From: Paraburkholderia agricolaris
GTDB lineage: Bacteria; Pseudomonadota; Gammaproteobacteria; Burkholderiales; Burkholderiaceae
Assembly (NCBI RefSeq): GCF_009455635.1
Contig: NZ_QPER01000001.1
Coordinates: forward strand, 248,001-312,000
Direction of reading: 5' to 3'
Length of the DNA stretch: 64,000 nucleotides
The notes under the pieces are model-generated. The model made no database searches. It was not told where the DNA came from and worked only from the letters and a program-made list of their open reading frames with translations. This document shows, one piece after another, positions 55,069 to 63,331 of the stretch (position 1 is the first letter of the stretch; every line of letters starts with the position of its first letter). Position numbers and translations under genes: made by a program.

Positions 55069-56031
55069 ATGGAAAACAAATCACATGCCTTCTGGGCGGG
55101 ACTTTTTACGGTGGTCCTGCTGGCTGCGATCGCGGTGGCGGCTTTCTTGTTTAACGTCGACCGTTCGGTGCGGGTGCCGTACGACCTGATCGCGCGCACC
55201 AACGTTACGGGGCTGTATACCGACGCGGCGGTGCGCTATCGCGGGCTCGACGTCGGCAAGGTGCAGTCGATCAAATTCGACCGGGATCATCCGGGGCAGA
55301 TTCTGATCCGCATCCTCGTCGACACGCACGCGCCGATCACGCACTCCACGTTCGGCAGCCTCGGGTTCCAGGGCGTGACGGGTATCGCCTTCATCCAGCT
55401 GGATGACAATGGGCGCGATCCGACGCCGCTCGCGTCGTCGGTGAAAGATGTGGCGCAATTGCCGATGCGTCCAGGCTTGCTCGATCAGTTACAGCAACGC
55501 GGCGACATCTTGCTGCGCAAACTCGAAAGAGTCACCGACGACGTCGACAATCTGTTGTCGCCGGAAATGGTTAGCCAGTTGCAGGGCACGGCCGCGAGCA
55601 TTCAGAAAGCCGCCGACGGCGTCGCCACGCTGACCCAGCAGATGGCCCCGGCGGCCGGCAAGCTGCCCGCCACGCTGAACACGCTGGATCGCACGCTGGC
55701 ATCGACCAACGAGCTGATCACCAGTCTGAACCGTCCGGACGGGCCGTTCGAGACCAATCTGAACAAGGTCGGGACGGCGGCGCAGCAAGCTGGGGACGCG
55801 CTGGTCTCAATGGACAGTTCGATTCAGGAACTGTCGGCGCGCGTGGGTTACGACACGCTGCCGCGCGTCAATTCGCTCGCCGAAGACGTGCGCTCGGCGG
55901 CCCGTTCGGTTGACCGCGCTGCTGACACGTTCAGCACCAATCCGCGCAGCGTGCTGTTCGGCGCACCGAAATCGGCACCGGGCCCAGGCGAAGCCGGCTT
56001 CACATGGCCCGCCGCGCACGCTGCTCAATGA
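55069..56031 (+). CDS. MCE-family (MlaD-like) periplasmic lipid-binding protein
   Basis: 320 residues: transmembrane helix (about 9-30, FWAGLFTVVLLAAIAVAAFLFN), one MCE domain (about 35-120, VRVPYDLIARTNVTGLYTDAAVRYRGLDVGKVQSI, GVTGIAFIQL) and a long amphipathic helical C-terminus (125-320) with repeated heptad-like segments, as in the MCE hexamers that form a periplasmic lipid tunnel with alpha-helical extensions. GGGAACCTGACA precedes ATG 55069. 16 nt after the ATPase. Confidence 0.92.
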   Translation: MENKSHAFWAGLFTVVLLAAIAVAAFLFNVDRSVRVPYDLIARTNVTGLYTDAAVRYRGLDVGKVQSIKFDRDHPGQILIRILVDTHAPITHSTFGSLGFQGVTGIAFIQLDDNGRDPTPLASSVKDVAQLPMRPGLLDQLQQRGDILLRKLERVTDDVDNLLSPEMVSQLQGTAASIQKAADGVATLTQQMAPAAGKLPATLNTLDRTLASTNELITSLNRPDGPFETNLNKVGTAAQQAGDALVSMDSSIQELSARVGYDTLPRVNSLAEDVRSAARSVDRAADTFSTNPRSVLFGAPKSAPGPGEAGFTWPAAHAAQ

Positions 56032-56065
56032 AATGATTTGAAGGTTTTGAAGAAGGAACATGGTT

Positions 56066-56692
56066 ATGTCACGCTCGATTCACCGATTGTTGTCCTCGAG
56101 CACCGCGCTTGCGGTATTGCTCGCGTTCGGCGTGTTGGCTGCCGGCTGCGCCGGCAACCCTGCGGCGATCTCGGACATTCGCTACGACCTTGGGCCGCCG
56201 AATCCGGCGGCCTCGGCCGGCACGTTGCCGGCAGTGAAGGTGCTCGATGTCACCGCGTCCGACAATCTCGAATCCGACAAGCTGATTTACCGGCTCAGCT
56301 ACGCCGACGCACAGCAGACGGCGTCGTATGCGAATAGCCACTGGACCATGGCGCCGTCGCAATTGCTGACCCAACGTCTGCGCGGCGCATTGAGTTCGCG
56401 CGGCACGGTACTGACCGGCGCCGACGGCGTGCATGCCCCGGTGCTGAAGGTCGATCTGAGCGAGTTCGAACAGGTCTTCGATAGCCAGTCGGAAAGCCAC
56501 GCGGCGGTCACCGCGCGCGCCACGTTGACGCAAAACGGCAAGGTGATCGGCCAGCGCACCTTCATCGCACGGGCGCCGTCCAGTTCGGCGGACGCGGCCG
56601 GCGGCGCGCAGGCGCTTGCCACGGCCAGCGACGATCTCGTCGCGCAGATCAGCGCATGGCTGGGCGTGCAGGCGCTGGTCGCCGCGCAATGA
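56066..56692 (+). CDS. PqiC-like outer-membrane lipoprotein (DUF330)
   Basis: 208 residues with a lipoprotein signal peptide ending at lipobox LAAGC (Cys near residue 30) and the DUF330/PqiC core: SDIRYDLGPPNPA, KVLDVTASDNLESDKLIYRLSYADAQQTASYANSHWTMAPSQLLTQRLRGALSSRG. PqiC works with PqiB as outer-membrane partner for MCE proteins, which matches the MCE gene 34 nt upstream. ATG at 56066 is preferred (AAGGA 8 nt away) over ATG at 56060 (only 2 nt). Confidence 0.9.
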   Translation: MSRSIHRLLSSSTALAVLLAFGVLAAGCAGNPAAISDIRYDLGPPNPAASAGTLPAVKVLDVTASDNLESDKLIYRLSYADAQQTASYANSHWTMAPSQLLTQRLRGALSSRGTVLTGADGVHAPVLKVDLSEFEQVFDSQSESHAAVTARATLTQNGKVIGQRTFIARAPSSSADAAGGAQALATASDDLVAQISAWLGVQALVAAQ

Positions 56693-56723
56693 CCGGCATG
56701 CAGCGCACGCAACGGAGCGCTGC

Positions 56724-57881
56724 ATGAGCGTCAAATCCTGGCAGCGCCGCCCGTCGGCGCTTGCCCGGCAGGCCTTGGGGCTTTATGCGGCGCTGATCGT
56801 CTACGGTTCGTGGTATCCGTTTTCCGGCTGGCGTTCGCTCGGCCTCGCGCCGTTTGCGTATCTGTCCGATCCCATGCCGCAATACCTGACGGCGTTCGAC
56901 GTGGTTACGAACGTGCTCGGCTATATGCCGTTCGGCGCGCTGGTGGTGCTCGCGGTGTATCCGCACTGGCGCGGCCCGCTGGCGGTTGCGTTGGCTTTCG
57001 TGCTCGGTGGATTGCTGTCGGGCGTGATGGAAGCGGTGCAGACCTATCTGCCGACGCGGGTTGCGTCCAATCTCGATCTGGCTGCCAACGCGCTCGGCGC
57101 GCTGCTGGGCGCGGCAATCGTGTCGCCGGCCACGGGCGCGTTGCTCGATCGCGGTTTGCTGCGGCGTTTGCGGCTGCTCTGGTTCGAGCGTGACACGGCG
57201 GCGCTCGCGTGTCTCGTCGCCTCGTGGCCGTTCGCGACGATGTATCCGGCGCCTCGCCTGTTCGGACTGGGCAACTGGCCGCGCGAGCTTTGGCTGCGTT
57301 TCGATTCGACGACGCAAGATGCGTTGCTCGCATGGACGCCGTCGGCGTGGCATGTCGGCACGTGGCCGGCGCTGGTTGCCGCCTGGTTGCCGGACGACGC
57401 CTGGGAAGCCGTGATCACGACGCTCAATCTGTTCGCCGCACTCGTGCTGGCTTCGCTGCCGGTGCGCCGCCATGCGCCACTGGTGCGGCTGCTGATCGTG
57501 TTTATCGTCACGACCTTGTGTGTGAAGGCGGGCGCGACATTTCTGCAATCGCAATCCGGCCTTGCGTTCGACTGGGCAACGCCCGGCGCGCTGGCAGGGC
57601 TCGTGGGCGGCACCGTCGCGGCACTGCTGGCGTTGCGCTTGCGACGCAGGTCGCGTGCCGCGCTGGCGGCCTGTGCGCTGACGGTGGCCCTGGTGTTCGT
57701 CAATCTGCTGCCGGTGAATCCGTATTTCGATGCCGTACTGGCCGACTGGCGCCAGGGCCGCTATCTGCATTTCAACGGTCTCGCGCACTGGATCGCGTGG
57801 ATCTGGCCATATGCCGCGCTGGTGTGGCTCGCCTATCTCGTCGAACAGGTGTGGCTCAAGCGGCGCGCGAAGCCCGTATAA
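56724..57881 (+). CDS. VanZ-family membrane protein
   Basis: 385 residues; VanZ-like domain in the first 140 residues (LIVYGSWYPFSGWRSL, DVVTNVLGYMPFGALVVL, GVMEAVQTYLPTRVASNLDLAANALGALLGA, where the TRVASNLDLAANALG motif is typical), then about four more hydrophobic helices (about 200-385) not present in VanZ itself. Inner membrane; function of VanZ proteins is poorly known, apart from teicoplanin resistance in Gram-positives and envelope links. 31 nt after the PqiC-like gene, so maybe co-transcribed with the MCE operon. Confidence 0.85.
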   Translation: MSVKSWQRRPSALARQALGLYAALIVYGSWYPFSGWRSLGLAPFAYLSDPMPQYLTAFDVVTNVLGYMPFGALVVLAVYPHWRGPLAVALAFVLGGLLSGVMEAVQTYLPTRVASNLDLAANALGALLGAAIVSPATGALLDRGLLRRLRLLWFERDTAALACLVASWPFATMYPAPRLFGLGNWPRELWLRFDSTTQDALLAWTPSAWHVGTWPALVAAWLPDDAWEAVITTLNLFAALVLASLPVRRHAPLVRLLIVFIVTTLCVKAGATFLQSQSGLAFDWATPGALAGLVGGTVAALLALRLRRRSRAALAACALTVALVFVNLLPVNPYFDAVLADWRQGRYLHFNGLAHWIAWIWPYAALVWLAYLVEQVWLKRRAKPV

Positions 57882-58032
57882 GCGCAGGCGGCGCGTGGGG
57901 CCGGTCGAATGACTGCACATCGTCCGCCGTTCGGCGGCTGCCAGCCTCGCTCGCTATAATCGTCCGCACAACAGGCGCGCCACAGCGCTAGCAGCGCCAC
58001 TCCCCACTCTTACAGGCCCGCTCCCGGACATC

Positions 58033-58356
58033 ATGGACTCCTTCTACAAGCACCACGTCTTCTTCTGCCTCAACCAGCGTGAACCCGGCGCGGAGCGCCC
58101 GAGTTGCGCGAATTGCAACGCGCAGGAAATGCAGGAATACGCGAAAAAGCGGGTGAAGACACTGGGCCTCGCCGGCCCCGGCCAGGTGCGTATCAACAAG
58201 GCCGGCTGTCTGGATCGCTGCGAACTCGGCCCGACGCTCGTCGTGTATCCGGAAGGCGTCTGGTACACCTACGTCGACAAGAGCGACATCGATGAAATCG
58301 TCGATTCGCACCTTCTAAACGGCAAGATCGTCGAGCGTCTGAAAATCGATCAATAA
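58033..58356 (+). CDS. Thioredoxin-like [2Fe-2S] ferredoxin
   Basis: 107 residues of the thioredoxin-like [2Fe-2S] ferredoxin family (Shethna/NuoE-like fold). Cys positions are 12, 25, 28, 59 and 63 (HHVFFCLNQ, RPSCANCNAQ, INKAGCLDRCELGP); four of these bind the cluster in the family's C-x(12)-C...C-x(3)-C pattern. Role: small electron carrier, partner unknown. An alpha/beta hydrolase follows after 8 nt, so the two are probably one transcript. Confidence 0.9.
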   Translation: MDSFYKHHVFFCLNQREPGAERPSCANCNAQEMQEYAKKRVKTLGLAGPGQVRINKAGCLDRCELGPTLVVYPEGVWYTYVDKSDIDEIVDSHLLNGKIVERLKIDQ

Positions 58357-58364
58357 GCGTCGCC

Positions 58365-59009
58365 ATGAATGTACATACACAGAAGTATCTGATCGACGGC
58401 CCGGTCGGCCAGATCGAGGTCGCGCTGGATCTGCCCGACGACATGCGTGAGAACGGCGCCGCGCCGCGCGGCATCGCGCTGGTCGCGCATCCGCATCCGC
58501 TGTTCGGCGGCACGATGGACAACAAGGTCGCGCAGACGCTCGCGCGCACACTCGTGCAGTTGAACTACGTGACGTACCGCTCGAATTTCCGCGGTGTCGG
58601 CGAAACGCAAGGCGAGCACGATGCCGGCATCGGCGAGCGCGACGATCTGCGCGCCGTGCTCGATCACATGCGCGCGCAAGCCGGGCAGGCTGATCTGCCC
58701 CTCGTATTGGCGGGCTTTTCGTTTGGCACTTTCGTGCTGTCGCACGTGGCGGCCAGGCTGCGTGAAGAAGGCCAGGCGATCGAGCGGATTGTTTTCGTCG
58801 GCACTGCGGCGAGCCGTTGGGAAGTCGCACCCGTGCCGGAAAACACGCTTGTGATTCATGGCGAGACCGATGAGACCGTTCCCATTCAGTCGGTTTACGA
58901 CTGGGCCCGGCCGCAGGAATTGCCGGTTGTCGTGATTCCGGGGGCAGAACATTTTCTGCATCGCAAGCTGCACGTCCTGAAGCGGATCATCGTCGACGCA
59001 TGGCGCTAA
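58365..59009 (+). CDS. Alpha/beta hydrolase (YpfH/DLH-like, COG2945)
   Basis: 214 residues. HPHPLFGGTMDNKVAQTLARTLVQLNYVTYRSNFRGVGETQGEHD is the signature of the COG2945 alpha/beta hydrolase family; the nucleophile is Ser in LAGFSFGTFVLSH (about residue 120), the acid Asp probably in IHGETDETVP and the base His in PGAEHFLHRKL. No substrate known for the family. ATG 58365 is 8 nt after the ferredoxin stop. Confidence 0.88.
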   Translation: MNVHTQKYLIDGPVGQIEVALDLPDDMRENGAAPRGIALVAHPHPLFGGTMDNKVAQTLARTLVQLNYVTYRSNFRGVGETQGEHDAGIGERDDLRAVLDHMRAQAGQADLPLVLAGFSFGTFVLSHVAARLREEGQAIERIVFVGTAASRWEVAPVPENTLVIHGETDETVPIQSVYDWARPQELPVVVIPGAEHFLHRKLHVLKRIIVDAWR

Positions 59010-59331
59010 TTGACGCCACGCGTGCGTTTTCCGGGGTACAGGTACGTGCAAACGCAAATTAAACGCCACCCTTTGCTCAAAGATACCAGGATAGCGCGCG
59101 TATAATGGGCGCTCTTTTTTGGGCGCAGCATCGCCCACCCGGCAGTTCGCGCGACGCGTAGCTTCTTTCTCGCGCGCAGCGGTGCCGGATGCGAGGCGTG
59201 CTGCGCGAACCGATCGCGCTGCCGGAAGTCCAATGGGCGCCGTGCCGTTTTTTACGGCCTGACGCTCGCCGACCGGCTCCTCCAAACTATGCGCCCTGCG
59301 CGCGATGTATTTTTCCGCACGAATCGACCCT
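59010..59331 (+). promoter_or_regulatory. Promoter region of the dacC-type gene
   Basis: 322 bp with a perfect TATAAT at 59101-59106 on plus; no good -35 at 16-18 bp. The start would lie near 59113, leaving a leader of about 220 nt, which contains TTTTTT and a small GGGCG/CGCCC hairpin around 59115-59138 that might act as an attenuator. No gene seen. Confidence 0.45.
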
Positions 59332-60561
59332 ATGCGTTTCTCCATGTCCGGCCGCACGTCATTCCCGTCAGTTTCCTCTTTCGTTCCCCATTCGCTTAGC
59401 CGTGCCGTGACCCTCGGCATCGTGCTGCCGGCCACGCTGGTCGCCAGCACGGCGTTCGCGCAAGTGCCGCCGCCCGCGGTGAACGCGCGCTCGTGGGTGC
59501 TCGTCGATGCAACCAGCAATCAGGTGCTTGCATCGGGCAATGCCGACGAACGCGTCGAACCGGCTTCGCTGACCAAGCTGATGACCGCGTACCTCGTCTT
59601 CGAAGCACTGCAGACGAAGAAGATCACGATGGACCAGACGGTGATGCCGAGCGAAGCGGTGCGTCGCGTGAAAACCGACGAATCGCGCATGTTCATCGAG
59701 GCGAACAAGCCGGTGACCGTGCACGATCTGGTGTACGGCATGATCGTCCAGTCGGGTAACGACGCGGCGATCGCGCTGGCCGAACTGGTGGGCGGCAGCG
59801 AGGCGCAGTTCGTCAACATGATGAACACCGAAGCGCAGAAACTCGGCATGGCGCATACGCATTTCGCCGACGTGAACGGTATGCCCGACCCGCAGCACTA
59901 CACCACGGCGGGTGACCTCGCGGTGCTGTCGGCGCGTCTGATCCGTGACTTCCCCGACTACTACAACATCTTCTCGGTCAAGGAATTCACGTACAACAAG
60001 ATCAAGCAGCCGAACCGCAACCGTCTGCTGTGGATCGACCCGACGGTGGACGGCCTGAAGACCGGTCACACGCAAGCCGCGGGTTACTGCCTGATCGCGA
60101 GCGCCAAGCGCCCGCTGCCGGGCGCCAACGACGGTTCGCGCCGTCTCGTCTCGGTGATGATGGGCGAGACCAAGGAACACGACCGCGTGCAGGACAGCCT
60201 GAAGATGCTGAACTACGGCTACACCGCGTATGACACGGTGCGTCTGTACAAGGCGAATCAGGTCGTGGGCACGCCGCGCGTCTACAAGGGTGCGCAGGAC
60301 ACTGTGCAGATCGGCGTGAAGGGTGATCAGTACATCACCGTGCCGAAGGGCATGGGCGACAAGGTGAAGCCGCAGATCGAGCAGATCGATCCGCTGATCG
60401 CACCGATCGCGAATGGTCAGCAGGTCGGCACCGCGAAGCTGGTGGCCGACGGCAAGGTGTTGGCGCAATTCCCGATCGTCGCGTTGCAAGCTGTGCCGCA
60501 AGCCGGCGTGGTCGGCCGCGTCTGGGATTCGCTGATGCTGATGTTCAACAAGAAGAAATAA
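59332..60561 (+). CDS. dacC: D-alanyl-D-alanine carboxypeptidase (PBP5/6 type)
   Basis: 409 residues from ATG 59332 (ATG 59305 and 59344 also possible). Signal peptide ends after STAFA; S11 peptidase domain shows SxxK PASLTKLMTAYLVFE, SxN VQSGNDAAIALAE and KTG DGLKTGHTQAAGYCLI. The C-terminal beta domain and amphipathic anchor (VVGRVWDSLMLMFNKKK) tether it to the inner membrane on the periplasmic side. It trims the terminal D-Ala of peptidoglycan pentapeptides. Followed by dat and ybeD, a standard order. Confidence 0.94.
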   Translation: MRFSMSGRTSFPSVSSFVPHSLSRAVTLGIVLPATLVASTAFAQVPPPAVNARSWVLVDATSNQVLASGNADERVEPASLTKLMTAYLVFEALQTKKITMDQTVMPSEAVRRVKTDESRMFIEANKPVTVHDLVYGMIVQSGNDAAIALAELVGGSEAQFVNMMNTEAQKLGMAHTHFADVNGMPDPQHYTTAGDLAVLSARLIRDFPDYYNIFSVKEFTYNKIKQPNRNRLLWIDPTVDGLKTGHTQAAGYCLIASAKRPLPGANDGSRRLVSVMMGETKEHDRVQDSLKMLNYGYTAYDTVRLYKANQVVGTPRVYKGAQDTVQIGVKGDQYITVPKGMGDKVKPQIEQIDPLIAPIANGQQVGTAKLVADGKVLAQFPIVALQAVPQAGVVGRVWDSLMLMFNKKK

Positions 60562-60574
60562 GAGCCTGATTGCG

Positions 60575-61531
60575 ATGACCGCTGTTGCCGATGTTCCGCT
60601 CGACCCCATCGTTTATCTGAACGGCGAGCTGGTGCCCTTGTCCGAAGCGCGGGTGCCGGTTCTCGACCGCGGCTTTATTTTCGGCGACGGCATTTACGAA
60701 GTCGCGCCCTTGTATCACCACGCGGGCGGCCGCACGGCGTTTCGCTTCAGGCATCATCTGGCGCGCCTCGCGCGTTCGCTGGACAAGATCGGTATCGCCA
60801 ATCCATTCGACGACGCCGGCTGGCGTGGGCTGATCGAACGCGTGGTCGCGGCTAATGAAGCGGACGCGGGCCTGCGCTCCGATCAGGACGCGATCGCCTA
60901 CGTTCAGATCACACGGGGCGTCGCGAAGCGCGGTCACGCATTTCCGGCCGGTATCCAGCCGACCGTGTTCGTGATGGTCACGCCGCTGAGCTTGCCGGGC
61001 GCCGCACAGCGCGCACAGGGCGTGCGTTGCGTCACGGCTGAAGACCGCCGCTGGCTCAATTGCGATATCAAATCGGTGTCGCTGCTCGGCAACGTGCTGA
61101 TGGCGCAGTACGCGGCCGAAAACGATGCGTTCGAAACGATCCAGTTTCGCGACGGCATGCTGACCGAAGGTTCGTCTTCGAATATCTGGATGGTGAAGGA
61201 CGGTGTGCTGCACGCACCGCCGCGCAGCCACAAGATTCTCGAAGGGATTCGCTACGGGTTGATCGAAGAGCTGACGAGCGAATGCGGCATCCGCTTCGAA
61301 GCGCGCGAGATCGCCGAAGCCGAGGTGCGTGCCGCTGACGAGATTCTGGTCAGCTCCGCCACCAAGGAAGTGCTGCCAGTCACGCAGCTCGATGGCCAGC
61401 CTGTTGGCGATGGCAAGCCGGGCGCGGTGTTTGCGGCGTTGTACGCCGCCTATCAGCGCGCCAAGGCCAAGGAAGCGCAAGAAGCGCAGCAAGGAGTAGA
61501 GAGTGAATCCCGCGAAAGAATCATTGCTTGA
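60575..61531 (+). CDS. dat: D-amino acid aminotransferase (class IV)
   Basis: 318 residues; fold-type IV PLP enzyme. VYLNGELVPLSEARVPVLDRGFIFGDGIYEVAPLYH at the start, Lys in WLNCDIKSVSLLGNVLMAQYAA (PLP Lys near 163), Glu in GMLTEGSSSNIWMVKDG. D-Ala aminotransferases of this type make D-Glu/D-Ala for the wall; branched-chain or 4-amino-4-deoxychorismate enzymes share the fold, so the product is likely but not certain. The neighbouring carboxypeptidase supports wall metabolism. Its last 29 nt overlap the ybeD start. Confidence 0.9.
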   Translation: MTAVADVPLDPIVYLNGELVPLSEARVPVLDRGFIFGDGIYEVAPLYHHAGGRTAFRFRHHLARLARSLDKIGIANPFDDAGWRGLIERVVAANEADAGLRSDQDAIAYVQITRGVAKRGHAFPAGIQPTVFVMVTPLSLPGAAQRAQGVRCVTAEDRRWLNCDIKSVSLLGNVLMAQYAAENDAFETIQFRDGMLTEGSSSNIWMVKDGVLHAPPRSHKILEGIRYGLIEELTSECGIRFEAREIAEAEVRAADEILVSSATKEVLPVTQLDGQPVGDGKPGAVFAALYAAYQRAKAKEAQEAQQGVESESRERIIA

Positions 61532-61772
61532 GTTCCCGTGCGACTTTCCCATCAAGATCATGGGCAAGTCGCATCCCGAGTTCGCCGACACGATTGTCAC
61601 GGTGGTGCGGCAATTCGATAGCGAAGTCGACCCTGCACGTGTGGAAACGCGGCCGTCCAGCGGCGGCAATTACACCGGTTTGACGGTCACGGTGCGCGCC
61701 ACGAGCCAGGCGCAGCTCGACGATATCTATCGCGCGCTCACCGGCCATCCGATGGTGAAGGTGGTGCTTTAA
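61503..61772 (+). CDS. ybeD: YbeD-like DUF493 protein
   Basis: 89 residues of the DUF493/YbeD family (ACT-like fold), a small regulator-like protein of unknown role typically between dacA and lipB. LEFPCDFPIKIMGKSHPEFADTIVTVV at the start and SSGGNYTGLTVTVRATSQAQLDDIYRALTGHPMVKVVL are typical. The start codon is GTG 61503, with AAGGAG 7 nt upstream, and lies inside the end of dat (29-nt overlap). In E. coli ybeD is next to lipB; here lipB starts 1560 nt later. Confidence 0.92.
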   Translation: MNPAKESLLEFPCDFPIKIMGKSHPEFADTIVTVVRQFDSEVDPARVETRPSSGGNYTGLTVTVRATSQAQLDDIYRALTGHPMVKVVL

Positions 61773-61794
61773 CGCCGGGCTTCGTGCCCATGGA

Positions 61795-62763
61795 TTACGG
61801 CGTGACACGCAAGGTGTCCACCGCCAGATCGGCGCTTGCTGCCGGCCCCGCCGAGCAAGCCCGCTCGAAAAGCTGCTTGAACCGTCCCACCTCTTCGAAC
61901 ACCCAATCGCGGAACGCCTTGACGCGCGCGGTCTCGAGCATCTGCGGCGGGCAGATGAAGTAGTACTGCCACGGGCTCGGCCCATCCACATCGAATAGCC
62001 GCACAAGGCGGCCTGCCGCGATTTCGTGCATTGCCAGCGAACGGCGCGTGAGCGCGATCCCCTGGCCGTCGATGGCCGCCTGCAGCAGATTCGACGAATC
62101 CTGATACAGCACGCCGCGCTTCGGCTCTGGCCAGTCGGTGAGGCCGGCGGCGTCGAACCATGGGCGCCAGAGTTCGTCGTCCGAGCGCAGCAGCGGGACT
62201 TTGGCCAGATCGGCCGGCGTTTGCGGCAGCTTGCCGCCGTTGAAATTCGGCGCGCAGGCCGGAAAGAAGATTTCCTCCAGCAGCAACTCCGCGTGCAGCC
62301 CGGAATATTTGCCGTAGCCGAAACGGATCGCCACGTCGACGTCGTCGCGCGCGAAGTCGGTCAACGCGTTGGTGGACAGCAGTTCGAGGTCCCATTGGGG
62401 ATGCTCCTCGATAAAGCTGCCGATGCGTGGCGTTACCCAGCGCGCCGCAAACGAAGACAGCATGGAAACCACCAGGCGCCGCTCGCGGTCGCCGGCGCGG
62501 ATTTCGCGGGTGGCCTCGACCAGCGCCGTCAGCGCGGCGCGCACGCGCGTGGCATAGCGGCGGCCGGTGTCCGTGAGCCGGACGCGCTTGCCGTCGCGGG
62601 CGAACAGCGTGACGCCCAACTCCGCCTCAAGCGCGCGAATCTGGTGGCTGACGGCGCCGTGCGTGACGAACAGTTCGTCTGCGGCGCGCGAGAAGCTCTC
62701 GTGGCGGGCTGCGGCTTCGAACGCCTTGACGGCGTTTAGCGGGGGTAGATGCCGGAGATCCAT
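61795..62763 (-). CDS. LysR-family regulator, GcvA-like
   Basis: 322 residues: N-terminal HTH (RHLPPLNAVKAFEAAARHESFSRAADELFVTHGAVSHQIRALEAELGVTLFAR, about 4-57) in the GcvA/AmpR pattern, then the effector domain with LRSDDELWRPWFDAAGLTDWP. ATG 62763 begins the family homology. It lies between ybeD and lipB on the opposite strand, divergent from the DUF2917 gene, which it probably controls through the inverted repeat at 62770-62792. Confidence 0.92.
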   Translation of the reverse strand: MDLRHLPPLNAVKAFEAAARHESFSRAADELFVTHGAVSHQIRALEAELGVTLFARDGKRVRLTDTGRRYATRVRAALTALVEATREIRAGDRERRLVVSMLSSFAARWVTPRIGSFIEEHPQWDLELLSTNALTDFARDDVDVAIRFGYGKYSGLHAELLLEEIFFPACAPNFNGGKLPQTPADLAKVPLLRSDDELWRPWFDAAGLTDWPEPKRGVLYQDSSNLLQAAIDGQGIALTRRSLAMHEIAAGRLVRLFDVDGPSPWQYYFICPPQMLETARVKAFRDWVFEEVGRFKQLFERACSAGPAASADLAVDTLRVTP

Positions 62764-62769
62764 CGCAAT

Positions 62770-62792
62770 ATTTCTCACATAGAGGTGAAAAT
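62770..62792. promoter_or_regulatory. Candidate LysR operator in the GcvA-like/DUF2917 gap
   Basis: ATTTCTCAC-ATAGAG-GTGAAAAT is an imperfect inverted repeat (ATTT...TCAC against GTGA...AAAT) right before the regulator's start codon, a LysR-type T-N11-A-like box. The 98-bp gap separates two divergent genes. Confidence 0.4.
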
Positions 62793-62861
62793 AGATCGTT
62801 TTGCGTAAACCCTTGCTACGCATACGATTGTAGCCATGAAACGAACTTTGGCGAGGGCATC

Positions 62862-63188
62862 ATGCGAGAAATTTCCTCTAGTATCGCTTTTGAAATCCGC
62901 AACGGCGAAACCATTCCTATGAAGGTAGCGCGCAGCACCAAGCTGGTTGTGCACGGCGGTGCGGTGTGGGTGACGCGTAGCGACGACACGGAAGACTACT
63001 GGCTGCAGCCCGGCCATACCTTGCGGCTGCGGCGCGGCGAACGGTTGTGGTTGAGCGCCGAAGGCAGTACGCATGCGAAGGTCGCGTTTTCCGTACCCAC
63101 GCGTTGCGATGAACGTGCGCTGAACTGGTTCGCGCTGGTCGGCGAACGGCTGGCGGCCCGCATGCGTGGGGGCTGGCGCACGGTGTGA
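62862..63188 (+). CDS. DUF2917 family protein
   Basis: 108 residues of the DUF2917 family, a small beta-rich protein (cupin-like) of Betaproteobacteria without known function: MREISSSIAFEIRNGETIPMKVARSTKLVVHGGAVWVTRSDDTEDYWLQPGHTLRLRRGERLWLSAEG. In this family a conserved single domain is often next to a GcvA-like LysR gene, as here (divergent). ATG 62862 with GAGGG upstream. Confidence 0.88.
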   Translation: MREISSSIAFEIRNGETIPMKVARSTKLVVHGGAVWVTRSDDTEDYWLQPGHTLRLRRGERLWLSAEGSTHAKVAFSVPTRCDERALNWFALVGERLAARMRGGWRTV

Positions 63189-63331
63189 GGGCGCTGCGGC
63201 ACTGCGCCTGCCATGGCGAGCCGGCGCCGCAGTTGATTGCCGTTCGGGCGTGCAGAGAAGCAGAGACACGGCGCTGGCTCATGCAGACACCTTCGGCGGG
63301 GATGTCCAGATTTCGGTAAACTGTCGGGATC

